Source: Microbacterium esteraromaticum (lineage in GTDB: Bacteria > Actinomycetota > Actinomycetes > Actinomycetales > Microbacteriaceae). Taken from it: a DNA stretch of 64,000 nt. The DNA lies in assembly GCF_028747645.1 (NCBI RefSeq), contig NZ_CP118100.1:1488001-1552000 (forward strand), given 5' to 3'. Position 1 is the stretch's first letter, and each line of letters starts with the position of its first letter. Of the stretch, positions 44,841-52,602 are shown one piece after another. The translations under genes and the position numbers were made by a program. The notes below the pieces were generated by a model. The model saw nothing but the letters and a program-made list of their open reading frames with translations. It was not told the origin of the DNA and searched no databases.

Positions 44841-46241
44841 GTGCCAGACGAGATCGGATACGTGAAGGGCTCCCTGCCGGGGTGGAGCGACATCGCCGAC
44901 GAGGCGCACGAGAAGAACCCGGATCTGCAGTGGCCGTTCTCGATCGAGAAGTACGACCAGATGCGTCGGGAGGACGCTCAGGTCGGGTCGGTGCTTCGCG
45001 CCGTGACCATGCCGATCCGTTCGGCGCGGTGGGAGCTCGACCCGGCGGGGGCACGCGACGAGGTCGTGAAGCAGATCGCTGAGGACCTCGGCCTGCCCGT
45101 GAAGGGTCAGGAGGAATCACCGCGCCCGCGCCGTGACCGCGGCAAGTTCTCGTGGGATGAGTTCCTGCGCCTCGCGCTGCTGGAGCTTGTGTTCGGGCAC
45201 TCGGTGTTCGAGCAGGTGTATCGCATGGAGGGTGGTCGGGCCCGGCTCGGCAAGCTCGCCTGGCGGCCACCTCGCACGATCTCGAAGTTCGATGTCGCGA
45301 AGGACGGCGGGCTGGTCGCGATCGAGCAGCACGGCGCTTTCGGGCACACCAAGGTGCGCATCCCGGTCGACCGACTGGTGGTGTTCGTCAACGATCGCGA
45401 GGGCGCGAACTGGGTTGGACAGTCCCTGCTCCGGCAGGCGTACAAGCCGTGGCTGCTGAAAGACAAGCTGCTGCGCATCGAGGCGATGGTCGCCGAACGC
45501 AACGGACTCGGCGTGCCCGTCTACGAGGGCGCACCGCTACCGGACGCGATCGCGAAGGACACGGCCAAGGCCGAGAAGTGGCTTGCTGATCAGCGCGACG
45601 AGGGCCTCAAGCTGGCGAAGGACTTCCGCGCCGGGGAGGCTTCCGGTGCGTACCTTCCGCACGGGGCGAAGCTCACGTTGCAGGGAGTGCAGGGCAAGCT
45701 GCCCGACCTGAACACTCCGATCCGCCGGCACGATGAGCAGATCGCGCGCGCAGTGCTCGCGAACTTCCTCACCCTCGGCGGCGACGACTCGACCGGTTCC
45801 TACGCCCTCGGCGACACCTTCGTCGACTTCTTCACCGGCGCGCTGAACGCGATCTCGAAGCAGTTCGGGGACGTCACCCAGCAGCACGTCATCGAGGATC
45901 TCGTCGATCTGAACTGGGGACCGGATGAGCCGGCCCCGCGCCTGGTGCCCCCGCAGCTCGGCAAGGACGCACCGCTGACCGCGGAGGGCATCCGCGCGCT
46001 GATCGACTGCGGTGCGTTCAAGGCTGATGCCGAGCTCGAGAAGTACCTGCGGGCGCGGTTCGGCTTGCCGGCCCCTGCCTCCGGTCCCGGCGACGAGCCG
46101 ACGGAAGACGACGCCGCCTCGGCGCGCAATGCCGCCGAGCTGACCAACGACGAGGCACGCGACCTCATCCGCCGAGCGGGAGCACACCTGGAGGGCAACG
46201 GCCCACCGCCAACACCCAAGGAAACCGAGGAGGCCGCATGA
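44841..46241 (+). CDS. Portal protein (DUF935/Mu gp29-like)
   Basis: 466 residues. Start GTG 44841 after GAGAGGAGG; an earlier in-frame ATG would overlap terL by 50 bases and adds no family sequence. The N-terminal MRREDAQVGSVLRAVTMPIR and the SVFEQVYRMEGGR blocks are typical of this portal type. The ring-forming portal is the channel for DNA and the nucleus for head assembly. The stop overlaps the protease ATG. Confidence 0.9.
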   Translation: MPDEIGYVKGSLPGWSDIADEAHEKNPDLQWPFSIEKYDQMRREDAQVGSVLRAVTMPIRSARWELDPAGARDEVVKQIAEDLGLPVKGQEESPRPRRDRGKFSWDEFLRLALLELVFGHSVFEQVYRMEGGRARLGKLAWRPPRTISKFDVAKDGGLVAIEQHGAFGHTKVRIPVDRLVVFVNDREGANWVGQSLLRQAYKPWLLKDKLLRIEAMVAERNGLGVPVYEGAPLPDAIAKDTAKAEKWLADQRDEGLKLAKDFRAGEASGAYLPHGAKLTLQGVQGKLPDLNTPIRRHDEQIARAVLANFLTLGGDDSTGSYALGDTFVDFFTGALNAISKQFGDVTQQHVIEDLVDLNWGPDEPAPRLVPPQLGKDAPLTAEGIRALIDCGAFKADAELEKYLRARFGLPAPASGPGDEPTEDDAASARNAAELTNDEARDLIRRAGAHLEGNGPPPTPKETEEAA

Positions 46242-47437
46242 ACCACATGCCCAAGGCGCTCGCCGCTGCACCGAAGGAGTGGTTTCGGTTCGCGGCCGTC
46301 GCGCAAGCAGCCGATGGGGCCACCAGCGCGGACGTCTACATCTACGACCAGATCGGTGAGAACTGGTGGGGAGGTGGCGTCTCGGCGAAGAAGTTCGCTG
46401 AGCAGATCGACGCGCTCGACGTCGACACGATCCGCCTGTTCCTGAACTCGCCCGGTGGTGCCGCCTGGGAAGGCCTGACGATCATGAACGCGCTCCGCCG
46501 ACACCGGGCGCGCGTCGAGGTCACCGTCGACGGCCTGGCCGCGTCGGCGGCCTCGGTGATCACCATGGCAGGCGATCACATCACCATGAACCGCGGATCG
46601 ATGCTCATGATCCACGACGCATGGGGCTTCGCGATCGGCAACGCCACCGACATGGAAGAGACCGCGGGGATCCTCGGCAAGCTCTCCGACTCGTACGCCG
46701 ACTCATACGCGGCGCGCGCCGGTCACGATCGCGCGCACTGGCGAGAGCTGATGAAAGCCGAGACGTGGTTCTCCGCTGAGGAGGCCGTCGACGCCGGCCT
46801 CGCTGACACCTGGGACGACGCCGACGACGCCGCTGATGCGGCGGCACGGTTCGATCTCTCGACGTTCGGCTTCGCGTACGCGGGCCGTGCACATGCGCCG
46901 GCGCCGCCGGTTGCTGTCATCAAGACCCCCGACTCGACCGAGCCGGGCGGAACCAACCGAAAGGAGAACGTCGTGGCAAACGACGACTTCAAGGCTGGCC
47001 TCATCGAGCGGCTCGGCATGACCGATGCCGACGCTTCGGACGAGGCGGTCCTGGCCGCTCTCGACGAGACGCTCGCCGAGCAGGCCGATCCCACCCCCGC
47101 CGCACAGCTGCCGGAGGGCGTCGTCGCGATCGACGCGACCGCGCTCGCTGAGCTGCGGTCCCAGGCTGCGCAGGGCGTTCAGGCGCTCGCTGCGCAGACG
47201 AAGGACCGCCGCGAGCGCATCATCAGCGACGCGCTGGCCAGTGGCCGCATCACGCCGGCCTCCAAGGACGGTTTCCGTGAGCTGCTCGATGCCGACGAGG
47301 AGCGTACCGTGAAGGCGCTCGCCGCGATGGTGCCCAACACCGTTCCGGTCGCCGAGGTCGGACACGCCGTCGGCGAGGTGTCGGCGGATGACGCGCTCTA
47401 CGCGGCCGCGTGGGGCACCGACGAGAAGGAGGCCTGA
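46238..47437 (+). CDS. Head maturation protease (ClpP-like, S14) fused to scaffold
   Basis: 399 residues. The protease half (1-215) has the ClpP fold with LFLNSPGGAAWEGL, nucleophile S103 in GLAASAASV and H126 in MIHDAWG; the third residue is likely the D in VDAGLAD. The second half (about 246-399) is helical and acidic, as capsid scaffolds are. It should direct and then trim the prohead. A second, internal ribosome site and GTG start at 46973 allow separate production of the scaffold part. Confidence 0.92.
   Translation: MNHMPKALAAAPKEWFRFAAVAQAADGATSADVYIYDQIGENWWGGGVSAKKFAEQIDALDVDTIRLFLNSPGGAAWEGLTIMNALRRHRARVEVTVDGLAASAASVITMAGDHITMNRGSMLMIHDAWGFAIGNATDMEETAGILGKLSDSYADSYAARAGHDRAHWRELMKAETWFSAEEAVDAGLADTWDDADDAADAAARFDLSTFGFAYAGRAHAPAPPVAVIKTPDSTEPGGTNRKENVVANDDFKAGLIERLGMTDADASDEAVLAALDETLAEQADPTPAAQLPEGVVAIDATALAELRSQAAQGVQALAAQTKDRRERIISDALASGRITPASKDGFRELLDADEERTVKALAAMVPNTVPVAEVGHAVGEVSADDALYAAAWGTDEKEA
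46973..47437 (+). CDS. Nested scaffold protein from an internal start
   Basis: An in-frame GTG at 46973 (codon 246 of the protease gene) is preceded by AAAGGAGAACGTC, the strongest type of ribosome site in this region. It would give a 154-residue protein starting (M)ANDDFKAGLIERLGMTDA, the protease's helical C-terminal half alone. This is the same arrangement as lambda C/Nu3, where the free scaffold is made in excess over the protease. Confidence 0.75.
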   Translation: MANDDFKAGLIERLGMTDADASDEAVLAALDETLAEQADPTPAAQLPEGVVAIDATALAELRSQAAQGVQALAAQTKDRRERIISDALASGRITPASKDGFRELLDADEERTVKALAAMVPNTVPVAEVGHAVGEVSADDALYAAAWGTDEKEA

Positions 47438-47438
47438 G

Positions 47439-47807
47439 ATGGCTGACTACCTGCCCAAGTTCAAGCCCGGCCAGGCTGTGACCCTCACCGCTGGTGCGAC
47501 CGCCGTCGTCGGTGGCCGACTCGTCGAGGTGTCCACCGCGAGTGCGGTGATCCCGGCGACCGCCGATTCCGCGAAGGTAGTCGGCGTCGCCGGCTTCGAC
47601 GCGGCAACCGGCGAGTCCGTCACCGTCTACACCCGCCCGAGCGGCGTTCACCGTCTGGTGGCGTCCGCCGCGATCGCTGTCGGCGCGAAGGTCATCGCCG
47701 CCGCCGACGGCAAGGTCGCGACCATCGGCGCGGGCACCAACCCGGTGGGCATCGCACTCACCGCCGCAACCGACGACCTGGACGTCATCGACGTCCTGTT
47801 CATCTGA
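47439..47807 (+). CDS. Capsid decoration protein (DUF2190-like)
   Basis: 122 residues, beta-rich, starting MADYLPKFKPGQAVTLTAGA, with the GGRLVEVSTASAVIPA and KVVGVAGFDAATGESVTVYT strands seen in DUF2190-type head decoration proteins. Gene place between scaffold and major capsid is the usual one. SD AGAAGGAGG precedes ATG 47439. Confidence 0.8.
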   Translation: MADYLPKFKPGQAVTLTAGATAVVGGRLVEVSTASAVIPATADSAKVVGVAGFDAATGESVTVYTRPSGVHRLVASAAIAVGAKVIAAADGKVATIGAGTNPVGIALTAATDDLDVIDVLFI

Positions 47808-47823
47808 AAGGAGTGACGAGCAC

Positions 47824-48744
47824 ATGGCTTCGTACACGTACCCGGTGAAGCACCCCGAGGGGACGCTCTCCACCGAGCAGCTGCACACGCTGCTCGCCAA
47901 CCCGCGTCTGATCGCCAAGCGCCTGCACGACCTGACGCAGATGAAGTTCATCGCGGACTTCCTGCTGCAGGCACGGTTCGACGCGTCCGGCGGCGGCATC
48001 TTCTACGAGTCGGGCGAAGAGGCGTTCGCCGCCGACGACCCCGAGTCGATCACACCGCTCGGCGAGTACCCGAAGGTCGTCCTCGAATCGGGCGAGGTCG
48101 TGTCGGCCCGCACCGTGAAGTGGGGCCTTGACACGATCATCTCGGACGAGAAGATCAAGCGTCAGGGCATCTCGTTCGTGAACAAGGGCATGACCCGCCT
48201 CGGCAACACGATCGTGCGTCACGTGGACTCCGTCGCGATGGCTGTCATCGCCGCGAAGGTCACCAGCACCTTCGCCTCGCCGTCCACCTGGACGACCGCG
48301 GGCAAGGCTGTCGAGGCGGTCATGTCGATCCAGGCGACGCGCGCGGCGCTCGGCCTCGGCATCGACCTGTCGACGATCGTGCTCACGCCGGCGCAGTACG
48401 CCAAGGTCATCGGTCTGCTGATCGATGACAAGGCGCTGCCGCGTGAGTCCGGCGCGACGGCCGTGCAGGGCAACATCCCGGTCGACGCGCTCGGCCTGAC
48501 CTGGGCGGCTTCGCCGAACTACACCGGGACCAGCCCGCTCCTGGTCGACCGTGAGCAGCTCGGCGGCATGGCCGACGAGCCCCTCGGTGGCCCCGGCTAC
48601 GTCGGCGCCGGCAAGGTCGGTATCGAGGCGAAGTCGATCCGCAACGACGACGACGACAGCTACACGCTGCGTGGCCGTCGCGTGACGGTTCCCGTCGTCA
48701 CCGAGCCGCTCGCCGGTGTCCAGCTGACGAACACGGGGCTGTGA
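47824..48744 (+). CDS. Major capsid protein (HK97 fold)
   Basis: 306 residues, starting MASYTYPVKHPEGTLSTEQL. The pattern of an N-terminal arm, a long helix region (AGKAVEAVMSIQATRAALGL) and the late LLVDREQLGGMADEPLGGPG segment fits HK97-fold capsids of actinophages. No N-terminal delta domain is visible, consistent with a separate scaffold. SD AAAGGAG. The gene position confirms the call. Confidence 0.92.
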   Translation: MASYTYPVKHPEGTLSTEQLHTLLANPRLIAKRLHDLTQMKFIADFLLQARFDASGGGIFYESGEEAFAADDPESITPLGEYPKVVLESGEVVSARTVKWGLDTIISDEKIKRQGISFVNKGMTRLGNTIVRHVDSVAMAVIAAKVTSTFASPSTWTTAGKAVEAVMSIQATRAALGLGIDLSTIVLTPAQYAKVIGLLIDDKALPRESGATAVQGNIPVDALGLTWAASPNYTGTSPLLVDREQLGGMADEPLGGPGYVGAGKVGIEAKSIRNDDDDSYTLRGRRVTVPVVTEPLAGVQLTNTGL

Positions 48745-49046
48745 TGACTGCCGAGCAGACCGCCGAGCAGAAGGCCGCCGCCGCGAAGGCAGCGGAAGAG
48801 CAGGCGGCAGCCGAGCAGGCCAAGAAGGACGCCGAGGCGAAGGCCGCCGCCGAGGCGAAGGCCAAGGCCGCGCAGAAGCCGGCCGCGAAGCCGAACGGCC
48901 TCAAGGTCGTCGGAGCCGCGGTCGTGCTGCGCGCCGACGACGGCAGCGAACGGTACCTGTACCGTGGCGCAACCGTCGACGCGGCCGCGTTCTCGAAGGA
49001 CAGCATCAAGCACGCCATCGCGGTCGGTCTGATCGCGAAGGCCTGA
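48744..49046 (+). CDS. Alanine/lysine-rich head protein
   Basis: 100 residues. The first 50 form a charged alanine-rich helix (EQKAAAAKAAEEQAAAEQAK), then a small beta domain (VVGAAVVLRADDGSERYLY). Position after major capsid suggests a head accessory protein. ATG 48744 shares its first base with the capsid stop; GTG 48741 is an alternative. Confidence 0.65.
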   Translation: MTAEQTAEQKAAAAKAAEEQAAAEQAKKDAEAKAAAEAKAKAAQKPAAKPNGLKVVGAAVVLRADDGSERYLYRGATVDAAAFSKDSIKHAIAVGLIAKA

Positions 49047-49057
49047 GACAGGGGGCG

Positions 49058-49429
49058 ATGGATATGCCGATCACACCAGCCGATATCGGCGGCGACGAGG
49101 ATACAGCTCGGCGGCTCCTCGTGCTGGCGCGATCCATCGCCCCCTGCATCGACTCGTTCGCCGACAACAGCGAACCGAAGAAGGATGCGGTAGCAGTCCT
49201 GCGAGGCGTGCTCGCTGAGCAGCCTGCCGCGGGCTCGCGTCGCACCCGGTCGGTGTCCCGCAACGGCACGTCGATGAGCTTCGCCGACGTCGAGTCCGCG
49301 TTCGATACGGATGCTCGGCAGGCTTTGCGGTCGCTGTGCGGTTCGGCGTCGTCGGGCGGGCACCCGGTGGGGAGCTTCCCCACGGCCCGCCCGTTCGCGA
49401 ACGTCTGGCCGGAAGGTGAATATACCTAG
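49058..49429 (+). CDS. Head-tail connector (adaptor) protein
   Basis: 123 residues, helical (DTARRLLVLARSIAPCIDSF, DAVAVLRGVLAEQ), with an RSVSRNGTSMSFADVESAFD segment. By size and place it is the HK97 gp6-like adaptor under the portal. Its stop overlaps by four bases the end of the antisense HNH gene, which has been inserted directly behind it. Confidence 0.75.
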   Translation: MDMPITPADIGGDEDTARRLLVLARSIAPCIDSFADNSEPKKDAVAVLRGVLAEQPAAGSRRTRSVSRNGTSMSFADVESAFDTDARQALRSLCGSASSGGHPVGSFPTARPFANVWPEGEYT

Positions 49430-50004
49430 GAGCGGTCGCCGACGTTGTTCGAGAACACGCGATTGCGCGCTTCGATGATCGCCGAGGCCGCTTGATCGAT
49501 CGTGTCGAACCGGCCTACGTGGATAGTTCGACCTTCGTGGGTGAGCTTCGCGCGCCAGCGCGAGGTCTGGGAGTCCCACGTGACGCCCCGGACACCAGAA
49601 GAGTTCCCGCTGTAGCCGGATCTCGCGAGGTTCTCCATGTTCTGCTTGTTCGTGGTCGGGACGAGGTGATCTGGCCGGACGCACGCCCGATTGCGGCAGT
49701 GGTGGTCAAGCATCACGCTGTCGGCGAGGTTGCCGTATTCGAGTTCATACGCGAGGCGGTGAGCTCGAACCACGCGGTCACCTACGCGGATCTGTCCGTA
49801 GCCGTTGCGCGTAGAGCCCGTCCAGAACCAGCAATCTGTGGTGCGGCTCGTGTAGGCCTCCAGGCGTTCTGCTGGTGTGCCACTCGTGAGGCGTCGTATC
49901 GGTGTTAGCTGCCCGTTTCGACGCTGCTGGGCGTAGTGCGAATCGCACAGCCCGAGAGACCTCATCGGGCGATCACACGAAGAGAAAGAGCAGGTGGCCT
50001 TCAT
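49426..50004 (-). CDS. HNH-AP2 homing endonuclease inserted antisense in the head-tail operon
   Basis: 192 residues. Zinc cysteines (CSFSSCDRP), then HNH: CWFWTGSTRNGYG, HRLAYELEYG, VMLDHHCRNRACVRPDHL, NKQNMENLARSG; C-terminal AP2 domain SSGVRGVTWDSQTSRWRAKL. It is the only minus-strand gene in the late region and sits between two connector genes, so it looks like a mobile free-standing endonuclease. Related by plan to the gene at 27934. A possible own promoter lies just upstream (GATAAC area near 50012-50020). Confidence 0.88.
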   Translation of the reverse strand: MKATCSFSSCDRPMRSLGLCDSHYAQQRRNGQLTPIRRLTSGTPAERLEAYTSRTTDCWFWTGSTRNGYGQIRVGDRVVRAHRLAYELEYGNLADSVMLDHHCRNRACVRPDHLVPTTNKQNMENLARSGYSGNSSGVRGVTWDSQTSRWRAKLTHEGRTIHVGRFDTIDQAASAIIEARNRVFSNNVGDRS

Positions 50005-50037
50005 GGATACATGTTATCAACCGGTAGGTGGTTCCTC

Positions 50038-50367
50038 GTGAGCTTCCCGGAGTTGCTCTTCTTCCCGAACACGGTCAAGGTGCGCGACTACCGGGCCGGC
50101 GGTGGCCTGGGCGGCAGCTACGGCGAGCCGCGCACACTGCCCGCCGAGGTGATCGACGTGCAGGAGCTCGTCCGCAACGCGGCCGGGCAGGAGGTCGTTT
50201 CCTCCACTCGGGTCACGGTGCATCTGGATGCGAACGTGCCGCTCGGGTCGCTCGTGACCGTCTGGTCGCAGCAGCTCGGGGCGGAGCGTGAGGCCGAGGT
50301 GCTTCGGGTCGGGCGGGACGAGAACCCGCCACCGTTGCCGTCTCACCTGATCCTCTGGCTCAAGTAG
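50038..50367 (+). CDS. Head closure / stopper protein
   Basis: 109 residues from GTG 50038 (SD-like TAGGTGG). Sequence LFFPNTVKVRDYRAGGGLGG then VIDVQELVRNAAGQEVVSST is typical of the small beta-barrel head closure proteins between connector and tail completion genes. The reading frame is open further upstream but only into the inserted endonuclease gene. Confidence 0.75.
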   Translation: MSFPELLFFPNTVKVRDYRAGGGLGGSYGEPRTLPAEVIDVQELVRNAAGQEVVSSTRVTVHLDANVPLGSLVTVWSQQLGAEREAEVLRVGRDENPPPLPSHLILWLK

Positions 50368-50377
50368 GGAGGTCACT

Positions 50378-50698
50378 GTGGCTGAACTCAAGCCGATCCT
50401 GTCGATGGTCGAGAAGGCCGCGCAGGATGCCATGCGGAAGTCGGCCCGGAAGGTGCTGAAGCGGTCGAATGAACTCGCTCCGCGCGACGACGGCGACCTG
50501 ATCAAGTCGGGCCGTGTGCGGGTCGATGACCTGTCGGTGACGTTGCAGTACACGGCACCGCATGCCGCGCTGCAGCACGAGCGCCTCGACTGGGCGCACG
50601 CTGACGGCGGGGGAGCGAAGTTCCTGGAGCTGGCATCCGACGAGATCGACATCGCCGCCGACGTCGCCGACGCGGTGAGGCGGGCTCTTGATGGATGA
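50378..50698 (+). CDS. HK97 gp10-like tail completion protein
   Basis: 106 residues. KSARKVLKRSNELAPRDDGDLIKSGRVRV and QYTAPHAALQHERLDW (cited here in parts) match the gp10 family: a charged N-terminal helix, the APRDDGDLIKS turn and the Y-x-x-x-x-x-x-x-H-E motif. GTG 50378 starts 10 bp after the previous gene. Confidence 0.85.
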   Translation: MAELKPILSMVEKAAQDAMRKSARKVLKRSNELAPRDDGDLIKSGRVRVDDLSVTLQYTAPHAALQHERLDWAHADGGGAKFLELASDEIDIAADVADAVRRALDG

Positions 50699-51104
50699 CG
50701 AGACACTGACCCGGCGTCTGTGCGCGATCGTCGGCGCTGTGCCGTCGTTCGCGTGGCACCCGGACGGGACGCCCTATCCGGCATCCGCGATAGGGGTCTT
50801 CTACGGCGCGGTCGGGGATACCCCGGATCGCGCTGTCGGCATCCGCGTCTACAACGCGATCGACGCCCCTGACCTGCTGTCCCGGCGGGTGCAGTTTCAC
50901 ATCCGCGGTGGCCGGCGTCAGCCGTTCGGCGCGGACCGCATCGCGAACGTCCTGTTCGCCGTGCTGCATGGCCGTGTCCGCGGTGACGGGCTGGCCACGG
51001 TTCAACGCACATCTGCCGCGCCGCTTGGTGCGGACAGCAACGGCCGCGAAGAGCGGACCGACAGCTACCTCATCACTCTCGACAACCTGGAGGCTCAATC
51101 ATGA
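50691..51104 (+). CDS. Tail terminator protein
   Basis: 137 residues. Position between gp10-like and tail tube genes, size and alpha-beta content (AVGIRVYNAIDAPDLLSRRV, ADRIANVLFAVLHGR) fit the tail terminator that caps the tail tube and joins the head. ATG 50691 overlaps the previous gene by 8 bases. Confidence 0.75.
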   Translation: MDDETLTRRLCAIVGAVPSFAWHPDGTPYPASAIGVFYGAVGDTPDRAVGIRVYNAIDAPDLLSRRVQFHIRGGRRQPFGADRIANVLFAVLHGRVRGDGLATVQRTSAAPLGADSNGREERTDSYLITLDNLEAQS

Positions 51105-51859
51105 GTAACCGCGTCCCTCTTCCCGCTGGCACTGTCCTGGGGAAGTCCTACGAGTACGGTCTCGACGTCAACCTCGGAACGTACGCGAACCCCGATTGGC
51201 AGAGCGTGCGCCGCATGAGCGCATGGCAGCCGTCCTACCCCGGAACGACCACCGATGTGTCGACCTACGACGACCTCGGGTCGGCGAACGAAGACGTCAC
51301 CGGTCGCAGCTTCGCCGCGTCCCTCACCGTTCAGGGCAACCGTGCCCTGTCCACGGGCCTGTACTTGCCCGAGCTGGAGGCGATGGTCGCCGCGGCCAAG
51401 GGCAAGGGCGAGGGCGCCGTCCTCGACGTGCGCTGGTACCACAAGCCCGAACTCGGCACCCCGAACCCGGACGACGCCGGCCGCTCGTACGTGACGGTGG
51501 AGATCACCCGATCGAACACCGACAACACCGGCATCGAGGTCAAGTCGATCACGCTGACCGGCAAGGGCGAGTTCGAGCAGATCCCCAACCCGTTCCAGGG
51601 CTGGGGCGCGACGGCGCCGACCATCCAGGGCATCACCCCGTCGGGTGCGATCTCGGGCGAGATGGTCACGATCAACGGCGCCGGGTTCCTCGACGCATCG
51701 TCGGTCACCTTCGACGCAATCGAAGCTGGCGACTTCCAGGTCATCAACGGGGCGACGATCGTCGCGCTGCTGCCGACCGACACCGCCGGCGAGGTGCCTG
51801 TCGTCGTCAGCACGCCCGGTGGCGTCTCGGCCGCGTACACCTACACGCGCGGGGCGTGA
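51101..51859 (+). CDS. Major tail (tube) protein with C-terminal Ig-like IPT/TIG domain
   Basis: 252 residues. The N-terminal 165 form the tail tube domain (VLGKSYEYGLDVNLGTYANP, TGRSFAASLTVQGNRALSTG). The last 85 (PTIQGITPSGAISGEMVTIN, GAGFLDASSVTFDAIEAGDF, VVVSTPGGVSAAYTYT) are an IPT/TIG-type immunoglobulin fold, a common surface decoration of siphovirus tubes that may bind cell-wall glycans weakly. ATGA overlap upstream. Confidence 0.9.
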   Translation: MSNRVPLPAGTVLGKSYEYGLDVNLGTYANPDWQSVRRMSAWQPSYPGTTTDVSTYDDLGSANEDVTGRSFAASLTVQGNRALSTGLYLPELEAMVAAAKGKGEGAVLDVRWYHKPELGTPNPDDAGRSYVTVEITRSNTDNTGIEVKSITLTGKGEFEQIPNPFQGWGATAPTIQGITPSGAISGEMVTINGAGFLDASSVTFDAIEAGDFQVINGATIVALLPTDTAGEVPVVVSTPGGVSAAYTYTRGA

Positions 51860-51862
51860 CTG

Positions 51863-52279
51863 GTGGGTACCGCACCTGACTTCGCGGCGTGGGCGGTGCC
51901 CGATCTCGTCATCCCGCTGGGTGGCCGGACCTACACGGTCCAGCCGCCCAGCGTGGGCGACATGGGGAAGCTGCTCGCGTGCGCGGTGCGTGGCGAGGTG
52001 AACCTGAAGCTCGTGAAGGGGCCGATCCCCGACGAGGTGCAGGAGATCCTCGACACGATCGGCCCGGGCGAGCACCCGGCTCTGGGGGATACCTACGCGC
52101 AGATGGTTGCCGACGGGCTGCACCCGACCACCATCGACCGGATGGCGTACTACGCGATCTTCTACTGGGCCCGCGGCAAGGAGTACGCCGACGCGCTCGC
52201 GACGCTGCTTTTCACGCCGCGTGACCTCGACGCCGACTCTGACGAGAGCGAGGGGGAGCCCGACCCAAAAGGCTCGTGA
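51863..52279 (+). CDS. Tail assembly chaperone G
   Basis: 138 residues from GTG 51863. Analogue of lambda gpG: acidic, helical (DMGKLLACAVRGEVNLKLVK) and placed directly before the tape measure region. Its last codons contain the slippery sequence that lets ribosomes move to the T frame and make a G-T fusion of about 244 residues. Both forms are needed to coat the tape measure in lambda. Confidence 0.88.
   Translation: MGTAPDFAAWAVPDLVIPLGGRTYTVQPPSVGDMGKLLACAVRGEVNLKLVKGPIPDEVQEILDTIGPGEHPALGDTYAQMVADGLHPTTIDRMAYYAIFYWARGKEYADALATLLFTPRDLDADSDESEGEPDPKGS
52264..52270 (+). promoter_or_regulatory. -1 programmed frameshift site (slippery heptamer)
   Basis: C CCA AAA in the zero frame of chaperone G, a perfect X-XXY-YYZ heptamer, seven bases before the G stop codon at 52277. 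A -1 slip continues as AGG CTC GTG into the T frame. Confidence 0.92.
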
Positions 52280-52596
52280 CGGCCGCCGACTACGCCCGCT
52301 GGGGCATCGGTGAGCCGGATGAGGACGGCTGGTACCCCGATTACCGGCCGATCCCGCAGAACCTCAAGCCCGCCCACGACGGCCCGTCCGCGCCGTCGGA
52401 GGCGCCGCAGGTGGATACGTCGTGGCTGGCGATCGTGGAGCACTGGCGGATTGTCGTCGCCGACCTCGCTCGCGAGTTCCACGTCGACGTGTACGACGCC
52501 GCCGTGCGGGCGCGCCCGTGGCCGGGCGTGCGCACGATGATCTTCGCTCTCCTCGAATCGCCGACCAGGCTGCGGGAGGCGCTCACCCGGAGGTGA
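52276..52596 (+). CDS. Tail assembly chaperone T part (made by -1 frameshift)
   Basis: 106 residues if started at GTG 52276, but chiefly expected as the C-terminal part of the G-T fusion read from 51863. Tail-chaperone-like W-rich segment (TSWLAIVEHWRIVVADLARE) and YDAAVRARPWPGVRTMIFAL. It directly precedes the tape measure gene. The GTG at its head overlaps the G stop (GTGA), so independent starts are possible. Confidence 0.85.
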   Translation: MTAADYARWGIGEPDEDGWYPDYRPIPQNLKPAHDGPSAPSEAPQVDTSWLAIVEHWRIVVADLAREFHVDVYDAAVRARPWPGVRTMIFALLESPTRLREALTRR

Positions 52597-52602
52597 CACC
52601 AC

